From the NCBI RefSeq assembly GCF_041080865.1, contig NZ_CP160906.1, positions 1,054,001-1,118,000 on the forward strand: DNA of 64,000 nucleotides. Direction: 5' to 3'. Numbering within the stretch: the first letter of the stretch is position 1; every line of letters begins with the position of its first letter. The position numbers and the translations under genes are program-made. The notes beneath the pieces are model-generated. The model worked only from the letters and a program-made list of their open reading frames with translations, was not told the DNA's origin and searched no databases. This DNA is from Psychromonas sp. MME1 (GTDB lineage Bacteria; Pseudomonadota; Gammaproteobacteria; Enterobacterales; Psychromonadaceae). Positions 45,842 to 55,572 of the stretch are shown here, piece after piece.

Positions 45842-47779
45842 ATGAAGCTTTATATTGCAGAGAAACCGAGCCTTGCAAGAGCGATTGTAGATGCGTTGCC
45901 GAAACCTCATCGTAAAACTGAGGGGTGTATTCATGTTGGTAATGGCGATATTGTTAGTTGGTGTATTGGCCATCTATTAACACAGGTTGATCCTGAAGCA
46001 TATAACGCTGATTTTAAACGATGGAAGTTTGAGCACTTGCCAATAATTCCAGAAAATTGGAAATTAAAATCCGTAACGCGAACAAGCAAACAATTAACAC
46101 TTTTAAAAAAGCTCATCAAACAAGCGGACCAATTAGTTCATGTTGGCGATCCCGATCGAGAAGGGCAGCTTTTGGTCGATGAAGTGATCCATTTTAGTGG
46201 AACCAAAGGGAATAAATTAAAACAAGTTGAGCGTTGTTTAATTAATGATTTAACTATTAATGCAGTGAAACGATCACTACAAAACCTAAGATCAAATCAA
46301 GAATTTATTCCTTTATCTACATCCGCCCTGGCAAGGACAAGAGCTGATTGGCTATATGGATTAAACTTAACTCGCGTATATACCTTGCAGGCTCAAAAGT
46401 CAGGCTATCAAGGTGTGATTTCAGTTGGGCGAGTACAAACGCCCTTGTTAGGACTTGTTGTGAGGCGCGATAAGGAAATTGAAAACTTCGTGAGTAAACC
46501 TTTCTATGAGGTGGAAGCACATTTGATAACCGATCAGCAAAATGGATCAGAGTCCTTCACTGCGAAATGGAAACCGAGTGAGGCTTGTGCCAAATATCAA
46601 GATGTAGACGGCCGCGTGATTGTTAAAGGGCTAGCAGATAATGTCGCGCAACGAATATCTAAACAAGATGCCATTGTTAAAAGCTTTATAGCGAAGAATA
46701 AAAAACAGATAGCGCCTTTACCTTATAATCTTTCATCATTGCAAATAGATGCAGCTAGGCGTTATAACTATAGTGCTCAGCAAGTTTTAGATGTTTGTCA
46801 GGCGTTATATGAACGACACAAACTGATCACTTACCCTCGCTCTGATTCACGTTATCTGCCAAGAAATCACCACAGTCAAGCAAAGGCTGTCGTTCAGGCA
46901 ATTGCTAAAAACGAACAATCGTTAATAGATGCAGTAAAGGGCGCTGATTTGGCGATTAAAGGGCGAGCTTGGAATGATGCCAAAGTTGATGCCCATCATG
47001 CAATTATTCCGACTGACACTAATAAGCCGTTAGGCAGCTTAGATGACATGTCACAGAATATTTATGATTTAATCGCGCGTCAATATTTAGCTCAATTTTA
47101 CCCCGATTATAGTTATGCCGAGTGCGTCGCGGAAATTGAGATATGTAATGGTTTGTTTGTCAGCAAAGCCAAAGCAAAACTGCGTGACGGGTGGAAGGTG
47201 TTATTTAATATTCAAGATAAGGATACGTTTTTACCTAAATTATTAAAAGGGCAGCATTTATTCTGTAATAAGGGGGAAGTCATTGAAAAAAATACCAAAC
47301 CGCCTTGTTCTTTCAATGATGCAACCCTGCTAGCAGCAATGAGTAATATTTCCCGTTTTGTTAAAAATGATAGTTTAAAGAAAATTCTTAAAGAGACCGA
47401 TGGCTTAGGCACAGAAGCAACCCGTGCAGGTATTATTGAATTACTATTCAAACGTCAATTTTTAAAACGTAGTGGTAAAATAATTCAAGCAACGGAAGTG
47501 GGAATTAAATTAATAGAAAGTTTACCAGAGCAATTAACCTTGCCTGATATGACCGCAGAATGGGAAATGCAACTTAATGCAATTAGCGAGAAGCAACGGA
47601 CTTATCATAGCTTTATGCAACCTTTACAGGCGCAATTAAATAGTCTCGTTGCCAATGCAATTATGGCTGGCCCACAGGGTTTAGTTAACTTAACAAATGG
47701 TGCTGATAATAACCTAAGATATGCTAGAAAAAAGGGGCGGAGGAGAACGGCTAACAAAAAAGTTAAAAAATTTAGCTGA
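45842..47779 (+). CDS. topB: DNA topoisomerase III
   Basis: A type IA topoisomerase (645 residues, E. coli 653) that passes single strands and decatenates DNA. The Toprim domain begins MKLYIAEKPSLARAIVDAL and has the metal motif HVGDPDREGQLLVDEV. The catalytic Tyr is in KLITYPRSDSRYLP (about residue 330), and GLGTEATRAGIIELLFKRQFLKR is typical. The C-terminus is a short basic tail (ARKKGRRRTANKKVKKF) without zinc fingers, as in E. coli TopB. It stands alone. Confidence 0.95.
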   Translation: MKLYIAEKPSLARAIVDALPKPHRKTEGCIHVGNGDIVSWCIGHLLTQVDPEAYNADFKRWKFEHLPIIPENWKLKSVTRTSKQLTLLKKLIKQADQLVHVGDPDREGQLLVDEVIHFSGTKGNKLKQVERCLINDLTINAVKRSLQNLRSNQEFIPLSTSALARTRADWLYGLNLTRVYTLQAQKSGYQGVISVGRVQTPLLGLVVRRDKEIENFVSKPFYEVEAHLITDQQNGSESFTAKWKPSEACAKYQDVDGRVIVKGLADNVAQRISKQDAIVKSFIAKNKKQIAPLPYNLSSLQIDAARRYNYSAQQVLDVCQALYERHKLITYPRSDSRYLPRNHHSQAKAVVQAIAKNEQSLIDAVKGADLAIKGRAWNDAKVDAHHAIIPTDTNKPLGSLDDMSQNIYDLIARQYLAQFYPDYSYAECVAEIEICNGLFVSKAKAKLRDGWKVLFNIQDKDTFLPKLLKGQHLFCNKGEVIEKNTKPPCSFNDATLLAAMSNISRFVKNDSLKKILKETDGLGTEATRAGIIELLFKRQFLKRSGKIIQATEVGIKLIESLPEQLTLPDMTAEWEMQLNAISEKQRTYHSFMQPLQAQLNSLVANAIMAGPQGLVNLTNGADNNLRYARKKGRRRTANKKVKKFS

Positions 47780-47915
47780 GTATTACCCAACTAAATTAAA
47801 AACTGTCCCGAGCTACTTGAGAGTAAACGTCAGTAATAAAAGTCGTATCGACATGCTTGGTAAAAATTTAAGGGTAGTTATCTACATAACGATTTGATGA
47901 CAAAGCAATGATAAA

Positions 47916-48638
47916 TTATACGACATCTTCATCGATGATACGATGTTTTTCACCCACTAATAGAGCCTGTGAAGCCGTGCGAGCTTGGTCTGTATCGCCA
48001 GCCATAATCGCTTCATAAATTGCTCTATGCTCTTCGATGCATACGCCGCCGTCTTTTGATGAGTAGAGGATAAAGCTCATGAAAATAGTGGCTAATACAT
48101 TGCCGAAAGGCAGATAGAAATCGTTACCAGTGGAAAGGAAAATTAAACGATGGAAATGCATATCCACCTCAGCCCACTTTTTATGATCAAAGTTTTTAGC
48201 AACCTCTTCCATCTTTTGAAATGTAGCAGAAAGCTCGATGCGTTGTTCTACTGTGGCGTTTTTCGCTGCTAATGCACAGGCTTCAGGCTCAATAGCTTTA
48301 CGTAATCCTAGGAATTGACGATAGAAAACGGTTGAGTTTTCGATGCCATCCATCCATTCAAGTAGTTGAGGGTCAAGGAAATTCCAGTTATTTTTTTCAA
48401 TAACGGTTGTACCAATTTTAGGTTTAGAGCGTAGCAAACCTTTAGATGTCAGTAATTTAATCGCTTCACGTAACGCAGTACGACTAATACCGAATTGTTC
48501 ACATAAAGCCATCTCATTAGGAATTATTGAGCCTTGTGCTAATTCACCAGACAATATGCTACGTGCAATTGTACGCGCTACTTGCACGTGCAAACTACGT
48601 GTTGATCCTGAAATTGTAGTAAAGTTAGAAGAAGACAT
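47916..48638 (-). CDS. GntR/FadR-family regulator, DgoR-like
   Basis: A 240-residue regulator. The GntR winged helix is VQVARTIARSILSGELAQGSIIPNEMALCEQFGISRTALREAIKLLTSKGLLRSKPKIGTTV (about residues 19-81). A helical FCD effector domain follows, with metal/ligand residues around EVDMHFHRLIFLSTGN and EEHRAIYEAIMAGD. It resembles DgoR, the galactonate repressor. The aldolase gene eda starts divergently across about 490 bp, which supports control of a sugar-acid pathway. AAGGGAA precedes the ATG. Confidence 0.85.
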   Translation of the reverse strand: MSSSNFTTISGSTRSLHVQVARTIARSILSGELAQGSIIPNEMALCEQFGISRTALREAIKLLTSKGLLRSKPKIGTTVIEKNNWNFLDPQLLEWMDGIENSTVFYRQFLGLRKAIEPEACALAAKNATVEQRIELSATFQKMEEVAKNFDHKKWAEVDMHFHRLIFLSTGNDFYLPFGNVLATIFMSFILYSSKDGGVCIEEHRAIYEAIMAGDTDQARTASQALLVGEKHRIIDEDVV

Positions 48639-49130
48639 TTGTTCCCTTAATGTAAATTAGAAAAAGTATAACGGATACCAGAGCAAGAGGTAACGTGAGG
48701 TAATTGTTATACACTTTTACCGTGTTTATAAAGCAATTGTTGACTATTATACCAATCGGAGTAAATAGCTGATCTATTTTGCTGGTTAAAATAACTTACT
48801 TTATTGTTGTAAGTTTCGTAAAGGGAGCAACGATTAACAAAGCTTACGCCTAAAATTAAGCCATTTTTCCTGCGCAAAATTTAGATCACATACTTAATCC
48901 GATTGGTATTATATTAAAATTGCTTAATTAATACAATAATATGATAGTGTGGCACAGTTTGTAGTGTTACGGTTTTTTACAGGATAAATTAGCTAATACC
49001 TTGCTGAGTATATCACGGGGATTCAGTAGCTAAATGAGGTAAAACGTCTTGAAGTAATATAGATATAAGAGACAAACGCCTAACAAAATATCTTGAATTA
49101 AGACGCCTATAATAACAAGAAGAGGTTAAA
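48639..49130. other. Divergent regulatory region, GntR gene and eda
   Basis: 492 bp holding repeat copy 2 in its middle. GTATAAC (around 48667) and GTTATAC (around 48707) form an interrupted inverted repeat close to the GntR gene that could be its operator. About 220 bp remain between the repeat and eda with no clear promoter. Confidence 0.45.
48749..48909 (-). repeat. MITE-like repeat, copy 2 (full length)
   Basis: 161 bp, bounded by ATACCAATCGGA and its reverse complement. It is the same element as copy 1, inverted. It lies in the promoter region shared by the GntR regulator and eda. No reading frame of note. Confidence 0.9.
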
Positions 49131-49754
49131 ATGAGTAAATTAAATCAACAATTAGCAGCACTAAAAATCATTCCTGTGATTGCGATTAATGATGCCGATG
49201 ATGCAGTTACTTTGGCTAAGGTCCTCATCGAAAATGGTATGCCATGTGCTGAAATAACATTCCGCACACCAGCAGCAGCAGAGGCAATCCGTAATATACG
49301 GGAAGCCTATCCAGATATGTTGATTGGCTCTGGTACCATATTAACAACGGCACAAGTAGATCAGTCGATAGCCGCAGGCGTTGATTTTATAGTCAGCCCA
49401 GGCTTTAATCCAACAACAGTCAAATACTGTCAACAACGTAATGTACCAATAGTTCCGGGGGTGAACTCTCCAAGTCTAGTCGAACAGGCAATGGAGATGG
49501 GATTGCATACATTGAAATTTTTCCCGGCAGAACCCTCAGGTGGTGTTGCAATGCTAAAAGCATTGGCTGCGGTATATCCTGTTAAATTTATGCCTACAGG
49601 TGGTGTTACGCAAACCAATATCAACCAATATTTATCAATTTCTGCCGTGCTTGCTTGTGGCGGTACTTGGATGGTGCCAACAGATCTTATTGATAAGAAG
49701 CAGTGGGATGAATTAGCTGTATTAGTGAAAGCGGCAGTGGAAAGTGTAAGCTAA
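49131..49754 (+). CDS. eda: KDPG / 4-hydroxy-2-oxoglutarate aldolase
   Basis: A 207-residue class I aldolase that splits 2-keto-3-deoxy-6-phosphogluconate into pyruvate and glyceraldehyde 3-phosphate. EITFRTPAAAEAI holds the catalytic Glu, and LKFFPAEPSGG the Schiff-base Lys. IGSGTILT, VSPGFNP, PGVNSPS and MPTGGV are typical. It uses AGAGG before the ATG. No edd, kinase or dehydratase gene is next to it, so with the DgoR-like regulator it may serve several sugar-acid routes. Confidence 0.95.
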   Translation: MSKLNQQLAALKIIPVIAINDADDAVTLAKVLIENGMPCAEITFRTPAAAEAIRNIREAYPDMLIGSGTILTTAQVDQSIAAGVDFIVSPGFNPTTVKYCQQRNVPIVPGVNSPSLVEQAMEMGLHTLKFFPAEPSGGVAMLKALAAVYPVKFMPTGGVTQTNINQYLSISAVLACGGTWMVPTDLIDKKQWDELAVLVKAAVESVS

Positions 49755-49802
49755 TGCGAATTGGTATAATGTATGGTCAGCTAGGTTGTACTAATACTAA
49801 TC

Positions 49803-49867
49803 TGCATCTAGATGCATCTGATGGATATTTATCACAGATAGGCATTATATTAACTATCTGTGATAAA
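49803..49867. terminator. Palindrome plus hairpin between convergent genes
   Basis: TGCATCTAGATGCA (49803-49816) is a perfect 14-bp palindrome. Next to it TTTATCACAGATAG (49828-49841) and CTATCTGTGATAAA (49854-49867) form a perfect 14-bp stem with a 12-base loop and flanking A/T runs. It probably terminates both eda (+) and the monooxygenase-like gene (-). Confidence 0.7.
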
Positions 49868-49877
49868 AATAAACAAT

Positions 49878-50225
49878 TTACAATTGTGGAGCATCGTAGT
49901 TATTGGGCTGATCACTATAAACAGAGACATTGTAATCAGCAACTAAGCCGCTATCTGATACACAGTGCGTTTCAAAAAAATCAACGATTTCTTGGCGTTG
50001 ACAGTGTGCCTCAAAGCTGACTTTATCGCGCCAAATTTCATTAAATACAATAGGAAAACTCTGCCCCTGTGCAAAGTCATTGGGGATATGCCTAGTGACG
50101 GTATACTGAATACAGCCATCTTCACGATGGGCGTTAGGTTCGAGTGCCTGTAATACAGTAAAGAGTTCATCAAGTTTTCCCTCTTTAGGTTGAAACATGG
50201 CAATACAATAGATTTTTTGCGACAT
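49878..50225 (-). CDS. Antibiotic biosynthesis monooxygenase (ABM) family protein, YgiN-like
   Basis: A 115-residue dimeric ferredoxin-like fold protein. IYCIAMFQPKEGKLDELFTVLQALEPNAHREDGCIQYTVTRH and PIVFNEIWRDKVSFEAHCQRQEIVDFFE are typical of the ABM/quinol monooxygenase (YgiN) group. The frame starts at 50237, but AAGGA before the ATG at 50225 (MSQKIYCIAMF) fits better. It lies between a shared terminator and the NfeD gene. Substrate unknown. Confidence 0.85.
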   Translation of the reverse strand: MSQKIYCIAMFQPKEGKLDELFTVLQALEPNAHREDGCIQYTVTRHIPNDFAQGQSFPIVFNEIWRDKVSFEAHCQRQEIVDFFETHCVSDSGLVADYNVSVYSDQPNNYDAPQL

Positions 50226-50258
50226 AATATCCTTCATTATTATAATAATTATTAATGG

Positions 50259-50723
50259 TTATACTTCTTCAACGGGCGCTACGGTTAATAGACCAACTTC
50301 CATCGCGATTATCTTAACTTCACTACCCGTGGGTAATGGTTGTTTAGCTTTTACTTGCCAATTAATCCCCGAATAATGATAAGTAATCGTCTGACCTGGT
50401 ATTAATGGCTGAGTTAAAGCAAAGCGATGACCAATGATGTCATTATTAACCGTTTTTGAGCCAACCTTATTTTGCATTTGTTTCATTGGTTTCCAGCTAA
50501 GCAATGCCACGATGGTCGATATGATTGCCGACCATAATAAAGAATTAGGCACCGTATCAGGGATAATGGACATTGCCATTAAAGCACCGGTGACGATGGT
50601 GCCGATGCCAATGAAAAAAAGAACAAAGGTTGAAAAACCTAAGACAAGTACTTCAATAGCCAATAAAATAATACCAATAGTGACCAATACCTGTGGTAAA
50701 TGTGAATAAATATATTCCATCAT
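50259..50723 (-). CDS. NfeD family membrane protein
   Basis: A 154-residue protein. Two or three membrane helices lie in the first half (LVTIGIILLAIEVLVLGFSTFVLFFIGIGTIVTGALM and LLWSAIISTIVALLSW), with a C-terminal beta-barrel (OB-like) domain ending in WQVKAKQPLPTGSEVKIIAMEVGLLTVAPV. It starts inside the stop of the SPFH gene (ATGA), the standard NfeD-stomatin operon. The pair is thought to scaffold or monitor membrane proteins. Confidence 0.9.
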   Translation of the reverse strand: MMEYIYSHLPQVLVTIGIILLAIEVLVLGFSTFVLFFIGIGTIVTGALMAMSIIPDTVPNSLLWSAIISTIVALLSWKPMKQMQNKVGSKTVNNDIIGHRFALTQPLIPGQTITYHYSGINWQVKAKQPLPTGSEVKIIAMEVGLLTVAPVEEV

Positions 50724-51658
50724 GCGCCTTTATTTAAGCTATTAATGATAGTCATTGCTTGTGCGACCACCGAAGCGGCATCATTGCCACTATCTGGTAG
50801 CAATACAACCGAGGATTCTTTAGCAATTGCGGCTTTCGCTTCAATTGCTTTGGTCGCTAAATCCAGTTGAATGGCTTTTTGTCCTTCGGTGGTATTGGCA
50901 GCTTCACCAACTTTACGCAATGCTTCGGCTTGAGCCTCTGCAACAGCAATAATGGCTTGTGCTTCACCCTGTGCTTTTAGCACCTGCTCTTCTTTTTCGG
51001 CTTCAGCATTTAGCACCACTGAACGTTTCTGACCTTCAGCAACGTTAATAGCTGCTTGTCTATCACCTTCTGATTCTAAGATTTGTGCTCGTTTAATACG
51101 TTCTGCTTTCATTTGTGTTTCCATCGCTTCCATAACGGTTTGCGGTGGAACAATATCTTTTATCTCATAACGTAGTACCTGAATTCCCCAAGGGCCAGAG
51201 GCATCATTAATCGCTGCAACGATATTAACATTGAGGACATCCCGTTCTTCAAAGGTTTTATCAAGTTCCATTTTTCCAAGTTCAGAACGCATCGTTGTCT
51301 GGGCTAATTGAGTAACCGCAAAGACATAATCATCAACACCATAACTCGCTTTATAGGGATCTAACACTCTGAAATAGAGAACACCATCAACACTTAATGA
51401 AATATTGTCTCTGGTGATGGCACTTTGGCTAGGTACATCGACGGCCTGCTCTTTCAAAGAACGATCAGAACCAATATGGTCAATAAATGGAATAATAAAA
51501 TTTAATCCTGCTTCTCGGGTTGATTGATATTTACCAAAACGTTCAATTAAAAATGCTCTGTTTTGTGGTACAAAAATAATTGATGATTTGAGGATCACAA
51601 TAACTAACACAAGGATTACAACTTCTACTCTGAATAAATATTGAAATAAAATGTCCAT
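50720..51658 (-). CDS. SPFH/band 7 (stomatin-like, QmcA-type) protein
   Basis: A 312-residue protein. A membrane anchor at the N-terminus (VEVVILVLVIVILKSSIIF) is followed by the SPFH domain (VPQNRAFLIERFGKYQSTREAGLNFIIPFID...VDVPSQSAITRDNISLSVDGVLYFRV). A long Ala/Glu coiled-coil follows (ESEGDRQAAINVAEGQKRSVVLNAEAEKEEQVL). It forms large membrane-linked rings. GGAA before ATG 51658 and family length favour this start over the upstream in-frame one. Operon with nfeD. Confidence 0.92.
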   Translation of the reverse strand: MDILFQYLFRVEVVILVLVIVILKSSIIFVPQNRAFLIERFGKYQSTREAGLNFIIPFIDHIGSDRSLKEQAVDVPSQSAITRDNISLSVDGVLYFRVLDPYKASYGVDDYVFAVTQLAQTTMRSELGKMELDKTFEERDVLNVNIVAAINDASGPWGIQVLRYEIKDIVPPQTVMEAMETQMKAERIKRAQILESEGDRQAAINVAEGQKRSVVLNAEAEKEEQVLKAQGEAQAIIAVAEAQAEALRKVGEAANTTEGQKAIQLDLATKAIEAKAAIAKESSVVLLPDSGNDAASVVAQAMTIINSLNKGA

Positions 51659-51978
51659 ATTAAGTTCCGCTAGTAACAAGAAAGGGTTCTATGATAATAA
51701 CGGGTTGTATGGGTAAAGGAAAACACAAAACGTGAGTTAGCGCAAAAATCATTGTTAAAGTGTATATTGACGTCTCATAGCTTATATAACAAATAATGGA
51801 TATGATTATAGTTAAAAGAAATATCTTTTGGTACAGAGACTGTTTAACTCTAGACTCGTAACATTCTGATTATTTGATAATAATTAAAAGTTATGGGGTG
51901 CTTGACAGCTTACATTTGTATTTTTCAGCTATGATTATGTTTAAGTGTTAGTAATATATAAATGGAGTTAATTATATC
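51659..51978. other. Divergent intergenic region, SPFH and MscK-like genes
   Basis: 320 bp. TTGACA at 51902-51907 has no -10 partner at normal spacing. No gene or repeat recognised. Confidence 0.4.
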
Positions 51979-54495
51979 ATGCTAAACAGTTCCAATTGCG
52001 TCGTAACTTGTTTGCCCAATAGGCTGCAAAAATTCGTTTTGTTCTGCCTATTTTTGCCCATACTAATGGTTACATCTTCCTTTGTATATCCTGCTAGCGA
52101 AACCTCGACAGATGAAGAAAATTTGCACAGTTTGCATGATGATATCGATATTTTTCCAAACATCTCAGAAATCATTCCAACTTCCGTTAATTTGACGACT
52201 AACTTATCTGTTCAAACTTCATATTTTAATAAAAGAGAATACGATGATAGCGAGTTTACTTTCATAAAAATGAAGTATAAAGATATTGCAGGTAAGGTTG
52301 ATAAGGTTTATAAGCAATTTAATTCATTAAAAAAAATTGATGAGAATAATTATCTAAAATATTTTGTATTAAAACAGTCATTAATTGATGAAATTGAGAC
52401 CCTAAAAGAATTAAGTAAACCCTTAGCAAAATCGATACAACTTCTCGATAGTTGGAATGAAAATTGGTTGAAAGAGGGCGTACGTTGGCAACGCTGGCAG
52501 GAATATTACAGCCATCAAAACCCATCATCACAACTAACTACTCTCTTTAATTTAGCACTTGGCACCATTCATGATGGAAAACAACAAGTGATTCAACATA
52601 TCGATCCTCTACTGTCATTACAAGTCGAAGGGGCTGCTATTCAAACAAAAATTAACATAATAACTCAAGAGATAACTTATCTTATTAAAGAGCTTCGAGT
52701 CGAGTCGTTATTTGATCAATCACCGCCATTTTATTCCCCCGTATATGTAGACCAATTCAAAACAGAAATGCTAGATAGCACATGGCAAGGGGTGAGCTTA
52801 TCAACTTGGTTTAATATGCCATTTTTAGCAAGGCATGGTATTGCCTATTCAATTTTATCTATACTATTTGTCATTTGTGCCGTTATTATCAGAAATAATA
52901 GAGCAAATCTACTTGAGTCAAAAGAGTGGACATTTTTGGCCAAACGTCCTATCGCCAGTATCTTTTTTATTGGCAGTTTACTCAGTGGAATCCAACTTGA
53001 ACTGTGGGAAGTGCCTAAAACAGTGGCACTAATTAATTCGATTGTTGGCGGAATAGCTTGTGCTAGGTTATTAGATTATATATTAAGTGAGCGTTGGTTA
53101 AAGCAAGCTGTATATAGTGTCATGATTGTCTATCCACTCACGGTGTTATTGATTGCAGCCGGTACACCTCCTCCAATTTTTAGGTTATATGTATTTATGG
53201 CTTCTATATTAGGATTGATTTTCTGTATACGTTGGAATAAAAAAAACTACAATAACCATCTCAATGGTAATGATAACGTCATATCGGCTGCTTTATATAA
53301 TAAAATACTTCATTTCATGTCATTGTTGTTTTTACTCATTATCATTATCGAGTTTTTTGGCCAAGATGGCATTGCTACCTATTTGTTTAAATCGACTATT
53401 ATCACGATGGCCATCATTGTGCCTATGCTGCTTTTTTTCTTTATTATACGTGGTGCAATGAAGTGGATTTTTAACTCTCCATTGGTATGGCAGATTAAAT
53501 TAATACGTAATGATGCCAATGAATATGCTCGCCAAACTGGAATATTTATCGAAGTATTGATTATTTTCTTTTTTTTAATACCCGCCATACTGAGTAGTTG
53601 GCAATTATACCCAACATTAACAGATGCCATTTCCGGTATTATGGCGTTAGGCTTTAATATTGGAGAACTTAGAATTAGTTTAGGCTTGATTGTTGTTTCT
53701 ACCTTAACTTTATTTGCAACCGTTTTTATTTCTAAAGTTATTCCGAAAATATTACTTGATGAATCAGTGAGTGGTAAATTGATTGAGCGTGGTGCGCGCA
53801 CCTCGATAAGCCATTTATTACAATATTTCATCATCATTGTTGGCTTTTTAATTGCCGTTTCAATGATAGGATTTGATTTGACCAAGGTTACTATCATTTT
53901 AGGTGCATTAGGGGTAGGTATCGGTTTTGGTTTACAGGGAATCGTTAATAATTTTGTTTGTGGTTTAGTTTTATTATTTGAAAGACCATTGCGAGAAGGG
54001 GATACAATCGATATAAGTGATGGGTTATCAATGGGGGTGATAAAAAAAATCGGACTACGAGCAACGATAGTTCAAACCTTTGATAACGCCGATATGATTA
54101 TTCCAAATGCTGACTTGATTAGTAATCAGGTAACTAACTGGACATTACAAAACCGGCAGGCGAGATTGTCAGTCCCTGTTGGTGTTGCCTATGGTAGTGA
54201 TGTGGTATTGGTGAATACTATTTTGTTGGAGTGTGCAAAAAATCATCAAGCCGTACTTAAATCACCCCCACCCTATATTTTATTTATGGATCTTGGTGAT
54301 AGTTCGTTGAATTTTCAATTACGAGTGTGGCTTGCTGACGCGGATGAGCGTATTACTGTACGTAGTGATTTATACCATGACATTGTTAATAAATTTGCTG
54401 AAGAAAATATTGAGATACCATTTCCACAACGCGATCTGCACCTACGTAGTGTAGATTTGGATGTATTTAAAAACCTACAAAAACCAATATCGTGA
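51979..54495 (+). CDS. MscK/MscS-type mechanosensitive channel
   Basis: An 838-residue inner-membrane channel that opens under tension. After a signal-like N-terminal helix comes a periplasmic region of about 250 residues, then many membrane helices (about 285-620). The MscS core has the pore helix ILGALGVGIGFGLQGIVNNFVCGLVLLFERPLREGD, then ADMIIPNADLISNQVTNWT and the cytoplasmic cage ending IPFPQRDLHLRS. It is shorter than MscK (about 1120 residues) and closer in size to large MscS-like proteins. GGAG lies 11 bases before the ATG. Confidence 0.9.
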   Translation: MLNSSNCVVTCLPNRLQKFVLFCLFLPILMVTSSFVYPASETSTDEENLHSLHDDIDIFPNISEIIPTSVNLTTNLSVQTSYFNKREYDDSEFTFIKMKYKDIAGKVDKVYKQFNSLKKIDENNYLKYFVLKQSLIDEIETLKELSKPLAKSIQLLDSWNENWLKEGVRWQRWQEYYSHQNPSSQLTTLFNLALGTIHDGKQQVIQHIDPLLSLQVEGAAIQTKINIITQEITYLIKELRVESLFDQSPPFYSPVYVDQFKTEMLDSTWQGVSLSTWFNMPFLARHGIAYSILSILFVICAVIIRNNRANLLESKEWTFLAKRPIASIFFIGSLLSGIQLELWEVPKTVALINSIVGGIACARLLDYILSERWLKQAVYSVMIVYPLTVLLIAAGTPPPIFRLYVFMASILGLIFCIRWNKKNYNNHLNGNDNVISAALYNKILHFMSLLFLLIIIIEFFGQDGIATYLFKSTIITMAIIVPMLLFFFIIRGAMKWIFNSPLVWQIKLIRNDANEYARQTGIFIEVLIIFFFLIPAILSSWQLYPTLTDAISGIMALGFNIGELRISLGLIVVSTLTLFATVFISKVIPKILLDESVSGKLIERGARTSISHLLQYFIIIVGFLIAVSMIGFDLTKVTIILGALGVGIGFGLQGIVNNFVCGLVLLFERPLREGDTIDISDGLSMGVIKKIGLRATIVQTFDNADMIIPNADLISNQVTNWTLQNRQARLSVPVGVAYGSDVVLVNTILLECAKNHQAVLKSPPPYILFMDLGDSSLNFQLRVWLADADERITVRSDLYHDIVNKFAEENIEIPFPQRDLHLRSVDLDVFKNLQKPIS

Positions 54496-54545
54496 AATTG
54501 GAAACAGTTTGAAGAAAAAAAGATCGGTAAAAGTGAGAGGGTAGT

Positions 54546-54587
54546 TAAGCGAATCGATGCGGTGATAATTTACCATCAATTCGCTTA
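54546..54587. terminator. Long hairpin between convergent genes
   Basis: TAAGCGAAT and ATTCGCTTA (9 bp) close an extended stem with further inner pairing (GATG/CATC, GGT/ACC). It lies in the gap between the channel gene (+) and efpL (-), with no T-run on either side. Likely a bidirectional terminator. Confidence 0.5.
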
Positions 54588-54601
54588 GCTTAGCAAAGGC
54601 G

Positions 54602-55174
54602 CTACTTATCTGCACGCCCCATAAATTTATGCTCGACTGTATTTATTTTGATTCTTTCACCCGAAGAAATGTGCTCAGGTACTTGTACAACAAGACCCGT
54701 TGTCATTGTTGCAGGTTTTGTGCGTGCACTTGCTGAAGCCCCTTTAATTGATGGTGCTGTCTCAACGATTTCAAGTTCAACACTCGAAGGTAATTCAATA
54801 CCAACAGGTGAACCACTGATTAGGACAACTTGTATACCCTGGGTGTTTTCATCAACAAATAGTGCTTCATCGGCAATACTCTCTTTATTTAGATTGTAAG
54901 GTGTGTAGTCCTCGTTATCCATAAATACATATTCGTCACCATCTAAGTATGAAAACATAGCATTACGACGAACAAGATCCGCTAATGTTAACATTTCACT
55001 ATCTTTGAATGTTTCATCTGTTTTAGAACCAGAAATAACATCGTACATACGCATACGATATAAACTACCGCCAGCACGGCCTTGCGGTACAGAACGTTCA
55101 ATATCTTTAATGATATATACGCGGTTATTAAATTCTATTGCCGTATTTTTTTTAACTTCACTTGCCTTAGGCAT
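54602..55174 (-). CDS. efpL: Elongation factor P-like protein EfpL (YeiP)
   Basis: A 190-residue EF-P paralogue that binds the ribosome and relieves stalling. [42 protein letters not shown] is the N-terminal KOW-like domain; the tip loop has Arg where EF-P has the modified Lys, as in E. coli Efp[16 protein letters not shown] and [38 protein letters not shown] are near-identical in style to YeiP. The C-terminal KFMGRADK is typical. It lies downstream of tusE in the same direction but 60 bp apart. Confidence 0.93.
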   Translation of the reverse strand: MPKASEVKKNTAIEFNNRVYIIKDIERSVPQGRAGGSLYRMRMYDVISGSKTDETFKDSEMLTLADLVRRNAMFSYLDGDEYVFMDNEDYTPYNLNKESIADEALFVDENTQGIQVVLISGSPVGIELPSSVELEIVETAPSIKGASASARTKPATMTTGLVVQVPEHISSGERIKINTVEHKFMGRADK

Positions 55175-55236
55175 GTTGTGTTCCTTATTTGGATATTTGA
55201 TGGTTGAAAACTATCTAATTTAAAGCTGAAATAGGG

Positions 55237-55563
55237 CTAGATACAACGAGCAGGCTTAGGCAAACCTGCAATCTTGGTCGCTTGTTTTGCTGGGCCGTTG
55301 GGAAATAATCGATATAAATAACGACTACTTATTTTCTCTTTACCATATTTAATTTCTAATGCCTTTACCAATGCACGAATCGCAGGAGAGGTATTAAATT
55401 CTAAGTAAAATTCACGTACAAAATAGATGACTTGCCAATGTTCGTCTGTGAGAGAAATATTTTCTTCTTGTGCAATAAAATTTGCCAGAGATTCAGACCA
55501 TAACGTGTAGTCCAATAAATATCCCTGAGAATCTGTTGCATATTCTTGACCGTTAAAATACAA
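55237..55563 (-). CDS. tusE: Sulfur relay protein TusE / DsrC family
   Basis: A 108-residue TusE/DsrC-like protein that accepts sulfur from TusBCD and hands it to MnmA for tRNA 2-thiouridine synthesis. The C-terminal Cys that carries the persulfide is in [53 protein letters not shown] is the family signature. The start is a TTG with AGGA eight bases upstream, and the ribosome site overlaps the stop of the YccS-like gene, implying coupling. Confidence 0.92.
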   Translation of the reverse strand: MYFNGQEYATDSQGYLLDYTLWSESLANFIAQEENISLTDEHWQVIYFVREFYLEFNTSPAIRALVKALEIKYGKEKISSRYLYRLFPNGPAKQATKIAGLPKPARCI

Positions 55564-55572
55564 GTTATGTTC

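Noticed and set aside
49754-50020. 88-codon frame overlapping the eda stop
   Set aside because: It runs through the terminator hairpin and into the opposite-strand ABM-family gene. It shows no family resemblance, so it is very probably not a gene.
53379-53897. 172-codon antisense frame inside the mechanosensitive channel gene
   Set aside because: It lies opposite hydrophobic membrane-helix codons, which produce long Lys/Ile/Asn-rich open frames by chance.
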